31,331 bases of DNA from Streptosporangiaceae bacterium (GTDB lineage: Bacteria > Actinomycetota > Actinomycetes > Streptosporangiales > Streptosporangiaceae), in the NCBI GenBank assembly GCA_030045215.1, contig JASIBJ010000292.1, forward strand, positions 1-31,331, given 5' to 3'. This document shows positions 26,276-31,331 of the stretch, piece by piece. The notes beneath the pieces are model-generated. The model did no database searches. It had not been told where the DNA came from and was given only the letters and a program-made list of their open reading frames with translations. Both the position numbers and the translations under genes were made by a program. Positions within the stretch are counted from its first letter, which is position 1; the number at the start of each line of letters is the position of its first letter.

Positions 26276-26662
26276 TGACTCTCGGCAAAGCGGGCAGATG
26301 TGGGCGGTGTCACAGCCAGGACGACCGATCTGCTCCGGGCGTGAGCTAGCTAGCGCCGTAGCGATGCCGTGGCCATATCTACTCCATGCCGATTGGCCGG
26401 TGCGGCTCGGGGCCGGTCTGCGCCGGGCGGCGCGGTCCGCGCGGTATCCGGGTCGGCAACGCGAGGCTTGATGCCAGCCGAACCCTCGCCGGCCAGAGCG
26501 GATTCTGCCCCGCAGGAGCGGGAATGGTGGGGATCGGCGAGAGCGTTGCCCTGCTATTGCGGTGGCCGAGCGCTGCCACGGCCGTCTCGCGGCATCGGGC
26601 GTGCCTGCGGCCCCGCACGTAGGCTGAGCGCATAAACGCCGACGGCTCCGAGGTGACGGTTA
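26276..26662. other. Intergenic region without a convincing gene
   Basis: This 387-bp stretch lies between the iron boxes and the XdhC-family gene, whose transcription points the other way. Short open frames exist on both strands (for example 26369-26635 and 26386-26622) but have shadow-like Arg/Pro/Gly-rich composition and no good ribosome binding site. A 10-bp palindrome GCTAGCTAGC is at 26345-26354. The region should hold the promoter of the XdhC unit; I cannot point to it. Confidence 0.6.
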
Positions 26663-27862
26663 GTGCGTGACATTCTTGACTCCATCACCAAATGGTGGGA
26701 AGCGGGCGACAACTTCGGCCTGGCGACCGTGGTGCGGACGTTCAGCAGCGCGCCGAGGGAGCCGGGTGCGGCGATGGCCGTTTCGCCGGATGGAGAGGTT
26801 GTCGGCAGCGTGTCCGGCGGATGTGTCGAGGGTGCCGTCTACGACCTGGCGGGCGAGGTTAACGCGAGCGGTCAGCCGGTGCTCCGGCGGTACGGGATTA
26901 GCGACGATGACGCGTTCGCGGTCGGACTGACCTGCGGCGGGATCATCGACATCTTCGTGGAGCCGGCCAGCCGGGAGCGTTTCAGCCAGCTGGGAGAGAT
27001 CGCGGAAGCGGTTCGGCAGGAGACTCCGGTCGCGCTCGCGACAATCATCGAGGGGCCAGGCCAGATCGGCGCGCGGCGGATGATCTGGGAGGACCAGAGG
27101 GCGAGCGGGACGCTCGGCGCGGGCGACCGGCTTGACCAGGCGGTGGACGATGACGCGCGCGGCATGCTGGCCCAGGGGCTGACCGGTGTGCGCCGCTATG
27201 GCCCGGACGGCGAGAGGCGGCGAGAGGAACTGGCAGTGTTCGTCCAGTCCTTCGCCCCGGCGCCCCGGATGCTGGTGTTCGGCGCGATCGACTTCGCAGC
27301 CGCGGTGGCCAAGGCGGGCAAGTTCCTCGGCTACCGGGTGACAGTGTGCGATGCGCGGCCGGTGTTCGCGACCGCGTCCAGATTCCCCGACGCCGACGAA
27401 GTCGTGACCGACTGGCCGCACCGGTACCTGTCGGGCACGAGCACCGACGAACGGACCGTGATCTGCGTGCTGACCCACGACCCGAAATTCGACGTGCCGC
27501 TGCTCGAGGTGGCGCTGCGTCGGCCGGCCGCCTACATCGGCGCGATGGGCAGCAGGCGGACGCACGAGGACAGGCTGGCGCGTTTGCGCGAGGCCGGGAT
27601 GACCGATGCCGAGCTGGCCAGGCTCCGCTCGCCGATCGGGCTCGACCTCGGTGCCCGGACGCCGGAAGAGACCGCGATCGCGATCGCCGCCGAGCTGATC
27701 CAGCTGCGCTGGGGCGGTACCGGTCAGCCGCTGACCCAGACCAGCGGCCGGATCCACCATGGCCGCGTGGCCGCGGACGGCACGGGCCACGGACGGGGCG
27801 GACAGGGCCTGGCCTCTGACGTGCTTGACCAGGTCGAACAGCCCGGCGAGCGGACCGCGTGA
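26663..27862 (+). CDS. XdhC/CoxI family molybdoenzyme maturation protein
   Basis: A 399-residue protein of the XdhC/CoxI family. The N-terminal domain has the SVSGGCVEGAV and LTCGGIIDIFVEP motifs; the C-terminal Rossmann domain begins at MLVFGAIDFAAAVAKAGKFLGY and contains THDPKFDVPLL and YIGAMGSRRTHEDRL. Proteins of this family bind molybdenum cofactor and help sulfurate and insert it into xanthine dehydrogenase or CO-dehydrogenase-like enzymes. The GTG start has AGGTGA at good spacing. The last 60 residues, Gly/His/Arg-rich, are beyond the usual domain. The MocA-like gene follows after 3 bp, so the two form a pair, but no molybdoenzyme structural gene is in the window. Confidence 0.9.
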   Translation: MRDILDSITKWWEAGDNFGLATVVRTFSSAPREPGAAMAVSPDGEVVGSVSGGCVEGAVYDLAGEVNASGQPVLRRYGISDDDAFAVGLTCGGIIDIFVEPASRERFSQLGEIAEAVRQETPVALATIIEGPGQIGARRMIWEDQRASGTLGAGDRLDQAVDDDARGMLAQGLTGVRRYGPDGERRREELAVFVQSFAPAPRMLVFGAIDFAAAVAKAGKFLGYRVTVCDARPVFATASRFPDADEVVTDWPHRYLSGTSTDERTVICVLTHDPKFDVPLLEVALRRPAAYIGAMGSRRTHEDRLARLREAGMTDAELARLRSPIGLDLGARTPEETAIAIAAELIQLRWGGTGQPLTQTSGRIHHGRVAADGTGHGRGGQGLASDVLDQVEQPGERTA

Positions 27863-27865
27863 ACC

Positions 27866-28465
27866 GTGCCAGTCAGCGTCGCCGGGGTGCTGCTTGCCGC
27901 AGGTGACGGCAGCAGGCTGGGCCAGCCCAAGGCACTGGTCAGGATCGCCGGCCAGTCGCTAGCGGCCAGGGGCGCGGCGATGTTGCGAGCCGGGGGTGCC
28001 GACCCGGTCATCGTGGTGACCGGCGCGGCCGACGTCGAGCTCGCAGGCGCCCGCACGGTGCGCAACCCGCGCTGGCGGACGGGCATGGGCTCGTCGATGG
28101 CCACGGGCCTGGCCGCCGTCCCCGACCACTGCGCGGCCGCCGTGCTCGCGCTCGCCGATCAGCCGCTCGTCGGGCCGGCGGCCGTGCGCCGGCTGATCGG
28201 CGCCTTCGAGCGGGGCGCGAGCGTGGCGGTCGCGGGCTACTCCGGCCGGCCGAGGAATCCCGTGCTGATTGCCAGGGAGCACTGGCCGCGGGTCATCGAG
28301 CTCGCCGCCGGGGACGTCGGCGCCCGCCCGTTTCTGCGCGCTTACCCTGAGCTGGTGACGCTCGTGGAATGCGGGGACACCGGTCGGCCAGACGACATCG
28401 ATACGCAGGACGACCTCGAGCGAATCGGACGGCTGCTCGCCGGAGATGAGTCCGTTCCCTCCTAA
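27866..28465 (+). CDS. MocA-like molybdenum cofactor nucleotidyltransferase
   Basis: A 199-residue nucleotidyltransferase of the MobA/MocA group. The nucleotide-binding loop is LLAAGDGSRLGQPKAL (9-24), the metal-site ALADQPLV comes near residue 95, and GRPRNPVLI and DIDTQDDLERI are further family segments. Such enzymes add CMP (MocA) or GMP (MobA) to molybdenum cofactor; pairing with an XdhC-family gene favours the cytidylyl type used by xanthine-dehydrogenase-like enzymes. The GTG start lies 3 bp after the XdhC stop. Its stop codon overlaps by 4 bp the stop region of the convergent epimerase gene, leaving no room for a terminator between them. Confidence 0.87.
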   Translation: MPVSVAGVLLAAGDGSRLGQPKALVRIAGQSLAARGAAMLRAGGADPVIVVTGAADVELAGARTVRNPRWRTGMGSSMATGLAAVPDHCAAAVLALADQPLVGPAAVRRLIGAFERGASVAVAGYSGRPRNPVLIAREHWPRVIELAAGDVGARPFLRAYPELVTLVECGDTGRPDDIDTQDDLERIGRLLAGDESVPS

Positions 28466-29391
28466 GAAGCAATCGCCTGCAGGCCCCAGTGATGCGTCAC
28501 GCTCACGCCGGGTTCGAGTGTCAGCAGGTCTGTCCCGGTGACGAAGGCGTTCGGAGGGCAGGTCATCGGCTCGATCGCAAGCGCGCGGCGACGCCGATCG
28601 GGGCCGAGCGAGTCGCCGGTGAAAACCTGCAGCCAGCGGTAGCCCTCGCCCGCCCAGAGCGCCAAAGTGGCGGCCGGCCCGGTCAGGCCGGCCCACGCCC
28701 GGCCGGCTCCGTCCCTGGTAAGCCCGGTGAGGGCATGGTCGAGCCTGGTCGAGCCGATCAGGCGACCCTCGCGGAAGTCGAACTCTGTGCCGGCGACATC
28801 CTGCGGCTCGCCGACCGGGATGCCGCGGTCGTCGGCTGCCAGCCAGCGTTCGGCCGGCAGCCTGAGAGCGCACTCATCGACCGGGCCAGCGCTTGCGCGC
28901 AAGTACGGATGGGAACCCGTGCCGTACGGTGCCGGGCGGCTCCCGGTATTGCGAGCCTCTACCGTCACCTCGAGCCCGTCCGTCGGGCTGAGCTGATACC
29001 GCGCCCGCAACTCAAGGCAGAACGGATAGCCGGGGCGGCCGAGCAGCCGGAGCCCGAGTTCGGCGTTGTCCTCGCGCACCGCGACGAGCTGCCAGCTTGT
29101 CCACCGGGTGAGGCCGTGGATGGCGTTGCCGGCTGCGGGCTCGGACAGGTCAAGCTGGAGGTCGTGGCCGCCGAACGAGTAGCGGCCATGGTCGACCCTG
29201 TTCGGCCACGGGACGAGCAACTCGCCCGCACCGGCAGGCGGGACCTCGTCGGCTTCGTACCCGGCTATGAGCGGCGTGTCGCCGAGTCGCAGGCTCCGCA
29301 GGTTCGCCCCGAGTTCGGTAATGGTCGCGTGGTAGTCCCCGGCGCTGATCTCGTACTGGGTCCCTGTCACCGGGGTTGCTGGCTCGGGCAT
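28462..29391 (-). CDS. Aldose 1-epimerase family protein
   Basis: A 309-residue galactose-mutarotase-like enzyme that interconverts alpha and beta anomers of sugars. Recognisable family points are LLVPWPNRV (Arg that binds substrate), NAIHGL (first His), GTGSHPYLRA (catalytic His) and ALAIEPMTCPPNAF (catalytic Glu). I chose the ATG at 29391: it is preceded by CACTATAGGGACC, which offers either a weak ribosome binding site or a -10 element 7 nt from the ATG and hence a leaderless transcript. The frame is open upstream to 29565 but would run through the large hairpin. Sugar specificity is not clear. Its link with the sugar importer 11 kb away is only thematic. Confidence 0.88.
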   Translation of the reverse strand: MPEPATPVTGTQYEISAGDYHATITELGANLRSLRLGDTPLIAGYEADEVPPAGAGELLVPWPNRVDHGRYSFGGHDLQLDLSEPAAGNAIHGLTRWTSWQLVAVREDNAELGLRLLGRPGYPFCLELRARYQLSPTDGLEVTVEARNTGSRPAPYGTGSHPYLRASAGPVDECALRLPAERWLAADDRGIPVGEPQDVAGTEFDFREGRLIGSTRLDHALTGLTRDGAGRAWAGLTGPAATLALWAGEGYRWLQVFTGDSLGPDRRRRALAIEPMTCPPNAFVTGTDLLTLEPGVSVTHHWGLQAIAS

Positions 29392-29455
29392 GGTCCCTAT
29401 AGTGCCCCGGGTGCCGAACCGGCGGCGGTAGTGACTCAGGTTGCGGCCGGTGTTC

Positions 29456-29509
29456 AAGTGCCGGCGGGGCTGCTTGGGGAGCGGGGGACCTTCAGCCCCG
29501 CCGGCACTT
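29456..29509. terminator. Long perfect hairpin, probable terminator
   Basis: A 17-bp perfect inverted repeat, AAGTGCCGGCGGGGCTG at 29456-29472 with its complement at 29493-29509, around a 20-nt G-rich loop. It lies between the sortase and epimerase genes and could stop minus-strand transcripts. The + strand has a short TTT after the stem. At this length it might instead be a mobile or repeated intergenic element, which cannot be tested in one window. Confidence 0.6.
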
Positions 29510-29668
29510 TGCACCATAGCTGTCGTGACTGCGCATCGGTGCGAAGTTGAGCAACACTGCAGCACTTATGCAGGCAAACTCAGGCCTTCACCGCGCCGGA
29601 GGTCGTCAAGCGTCGGCCATGCCGCGAAGGGCACCGAGCCCGGCCCTGGCTAGCCGGCCCACGCAAAC

Positions 29669-29686
29669 CACGCCTAACCGGGCGTG
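29669..29686 (-). terminator. Small hairpin after the sortase gene
   Basis: CACGCC (29669-29674) and GGCGTG (29681-29686) form a 6-bp stem with a 6-nt loop about 37 bp beyond the sortase stop. It may end or stabilise that transcript. Confidence 0.4.
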
Positions 29687-29722
29687 TCGCGCTACAGTAC
29701 CCGCCACCATGTCCGGAGCATT

Positions 29723-30469
29723 TCAGCGGCGGCTTCCGATATAGCTCGCGAAGGCGACGATGTTGCCCAGGTAGTGACCAGTTTTCTGGTCGAATAGCCC
29801 GCCACAGGTGATCAGCCGGAGAGTAGGCCAGCTGCTGTACCCGAACACGCGCTGAGTCGGGAACTTTGCCTTCGCAAACAGCGCAATGGAGTAAGCCTCG
29901 AAAATTGCGACGCGGCCACTTCGCAGGCGGACGAAAATTTTGGCGCCGGGCCGCAGGTTGCCGAGTTGATAAAAGACCGCGGGCCCGACCTTTGCCGCAT
30001 CAACGTGCCCGAGGATGGCCGCCGCGCCCGGTTGCCCTGGGGCAGGTCCCTTGTCGTACCAGCCGGTCACCATCGGAGTGCTCAGGGGCGGCACGGCAAC
30101 CGTGCCGTTGGCGTTGAGCCCGACCTTGATAACTTTCGCGTCCACGTGAATCGACGGAATGTCGATGCTGACCGGCACCGACCGGCCGAGTGCCTCGTCC
30201 TTGACCTTGCCGCCTCGTGGCATTGCCGTGATCTCTGAGCTCCTGGCAGCCCAGGCGGGCGGTAGCGGTGGTGGTGACCAGCGCAGCGTGTCGTGGCCGT
30301 AAAAGGCGACCACAACACCGACGGCGATCAGGATGATCGCCGCCACGTTGAGCCGCGAGATCCGCCGCACGGCTGCGATCAGTCCTCGTTCCCGGTCGCG
30401 CGCAGGGCGCACGGCGCTGTGCTGGACATGATCTTCCCCCGAGATCGGCATGCGAAGTGCCGGACTCAT
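29723..30469 (-). CDS. Class E/F-like sortase
   Basis: A 248-residue sortase: a cytoplasmic basic tail, one membrane anchor (about residues 42-58, NVAAIILIAVGVVVAF), a Pro-rich linker, then the catalytic barrel. The catalytic His is H155 in ILGHVDAAK and the Cys is C222 in LRLITCGG; the next block is GHYLGNIV, as in the class F-like group of actinobacteria. Such enzymes cut an LPXTG-like signal and join surface proteins to the cell wall. No LPXTG-bearing protein is seen in the window. The ATG at 30469 has only a weak GGGA in front; in-frame ATG at 30451 is an alternative. The upstream Ala/Pro-rich gene ends 33 bp before it on the same strand, so they may be co-transcribed. Confidence 0.88.
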   Translation of the reverse strand: MSPALRMPISGEDHVQHSAVRPARDRERGLIAAVRRISRLNVAAIILIAVGVVVAFYGHDTLRWSPPPLPPAWAARSSEITAMPRGGKVKDEALGRSVPVSIDIPSIHVDAKVIKVGLNANGTVAVPPLSTPMVTGWYDKGPAPGQPGAAAILGHVDAAKVGPAVFYQLGNLRPGAKIFVRLRSGRVAIFEAYSIALFAKAKFPTQRVFGYSSWPTLRLITCGGLFDQKTGHYLGNIVAFASYIGSRR

Positions 30470-30502
30470 TCCCGGCAGCCGCCCCGTCTATGCCCAGCGT
30501 TG

Positions 30503-31331
30503 TCAACGGGCGAAGGGCGGGGTGCCCGAATGCGGAGCCAGCGAGCCGGTCCTGACTGCCTCGGCGGCCAGGACCCCGAAGAGGTAGAAGCAGGCCGACT
30601 CCTCAGTGGAGAAGAGCTGCAGCTCGTGACGGTTGCCATTGGCGGAGTGAAAGACCTCGAAACCCCGATCTGTCTGGAGCAGGCAGAGGGCGCCCTCCAC
30701 CTCTTCTCCGATCGCGTATGACTCGACCGGGATCGCGGCGAGGTTGGCCAGTTCAGCGAACAGGCGCTCGGTGGCCAGCCGCCGCCGGGCTGAGCGCCGG
30801 GGCCCGGCCAGGCTGGCGTCGGGGGCAGCCGGATTCGCCTGATCGCCCGGCACGTACCCGGCCCTGGGCTGAACTCCGGGGGAGGATTCGGCCGGCCGGG
30901 TGGCCTGCCCCGCTGGCGCGTCGGGGGCGAGGAGGGGCACGCTTGCCGACGGCGACCCGCCTGCCAGGCTGGCGGGCGCGGGGGAGAATGCGGCCTGGGC
31001 GCCTCGCCTCTGCGGTGAGGCTGAAGTCCTGGAGCTCTGCCCGGCCGCCGCCTGGGCGGGTGGGCCTGCAGCTGCCGGGATGGCTGGAGCCGCCGACGCC
31101 GGTGCTACGGCAGCCGCCGAGGAGGCTGAACTGTCCTCACCCAGGGCGGGCCGGGTGGCCGCGGCGGCCGGGGCAGTCTGGGGAGCCTGGGCGGCACCGA
31201 CCATCGCGGGCTCTGGTGCTAGGCGGGCAGCAGATTCCTGATCCTCGACGGGCGGCGAGCTGGGCACTGGGCTGGCAGGGGGAGCGGCGGCCGCGCGCCG
31301 CTGCGCGGCGGTCTGGCGCGGCCGGCGGCGC
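30503..31331 (-). CDS. Ala/Pro-rich hypothetical protein, partial
   Basis: The frame is open to the window edge with no stop; a GTG at 31267 could start it (254 residues), but the sequence before it has the same Arg/Ala/Pro-rich character (RRRPRQTAAQRRAAAAPPAS), so the true start probably lies outside. The first two thirds are low-complexity Ala/Pro/Ser. The last 100 residues form a compact domain: RLFAELANLAAIPVESYAIG, EGALCLLQTDRGFEVF, then LFSTEESACFYLFGVLAAEA. That strand-strand-helix pattern resembles small domains found at the C-terminus of some actinobacterial polymorphic-toxin loci proteins, but I do not recognise it firmly. No signal, membrane span or sortase signal is visible in the part shown. 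Confidence 0.65.
   Translation of the reverse strand, partial: RRRPRQTAAQRRAAAAPPASPVPSSPPVEDQESAARLAPEPAMVGAAQAPQTAPAAAATRPALGEDSSASSAAAVAPASAAPAIPAAAGPPAQAAAGQSSRTSASPQRRGAQAAFSPAPASLAGGSPSASVPLLAPDAPAGQATRPAESSPGVQPRAGYVPGDQANPAAPDASLAGPRRSARRRLATERLFAELANLAAIPVESYAIGEEVEGALCLLQTDRGFEVFHSANGNRHELQLFSTEESACFYLFGVLAAEAVRTGSLAPHSGTPPFAR

Larger units (their letters stand above)
29392..29722. other. Intergenic region with two hairpins and no gene
   Basis: This 331-bp gap separates the sortase gene from the epimerase gene, both read leftward. I find no tRNA-like fold and no open frame with credible composition. It contains the long inverted repeat and the small hairpin listed separately; the part nearest 29391 should hold the epimerase promoter. 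Confidence 0.6.

Noticed and set aside
26345..26354. GCTAGCTAGC palindrome in the gap before the XdhC gene
   Set aside because: Short and single; no link to a promoter or gene could be shown.
26369..26635. Possible small gene in the gap before XdhC
   Set aside because: No ribosome binding site, shadow-like composition, and overlapping frames of equal quality.
26660..27790. 376-residue open frame antisense to the XdhC-family gene
   Set aside because: The sense strand has all XdhC motifs; this frame is Arg/Pro/His-rich without motifs.

Overview
The window looks like a chromosomal segment of a high-GC actinobacterium (Actinomycetota). Supporting signs are GC-rich coding sequence throughout, many GTG and TTG starts, DtxR/IdeR-type iron boxes, an ECF42-type sigma factor paired with a DGPF/YCII protein, a class E/F-like sortase, and an FMN riboswitch ahead of ribE-ribBA-ribH. 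I see no tRNA, rRNA, CRISPR array, insertion sequence or phage gene. Genus cannot be fixed from the sequence alone.

Layout. (1) 1-5.4 kb: the 3' end of rsmB, a cytochrome P450, a convergent terminator, a minus-strand pair encoding a Tat-exported phosphoesterase/phospholipase C and a membrane-anchored YVTN propeller, and a DUF2786 protein. (2) 5.4-10 kb: rpe, a stand-alone LigD-type polymerase/primase, a convergent TauD-like dioxygenase, then a YCII protein with its ECF42 sigma factor. (3) 10-17.1 kb: the most unusual locus. A single 849-residue protein joins a sugar-transporter ABC ATPase to GAF-like regions and a histidine kinase. It is followed immediately by an OmpR/KdpE-type response regulator and then by a xylose-type ABC importer (XylF-like lipoprotein, half-size XylG-like ATPase, XylH-like permease). 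(4) 17.1-19.9 kb: an FMN riboswitch and the overlapping ribE-ribBA-ribH genes. (5) 20-26.3 kb, all minus strand: a secreted seven-repeat WNG propeller, a small protein behind an AT-rich palindrome, and an iron-regulated FbpABC-like operon led by a small lipoprotein and preceded by two tandem iron boxes. (6) 26.6-31.3 kb: an XdhC-family protein and a MocA-like nucleotidyltransferase, a convergent aldose 1-epimerase, a long perfect hairpin, a sortase, and an Ala/Pro-rich protein that runs off the window.

How parts work together. The ABC-kinase fusion, its regulator and the importer read as one sensing-and-uptake module. The ATPase domain of the kinase and the transporter's own ATPase share the identical 11-residue QDLALCDNLDI segment in the Q-loop region that normally contacts the permease. 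The transporter ATPase has only one nucleotide-binding domain, so the kinase could occupy the second ATPase site and report transport state to the response regulator. A pair of TGTTAACG repeats 31 bp apart upstream of the binding-protein gene is a candidate operator. This coupling is inference; the fusion, the gene order and the shared segment are visible directly. rsmB, rpe and the rib genes look like remnants of a conserved actinobacterial neighbourhood spread apart by accessory genes; ribD is not in the window.
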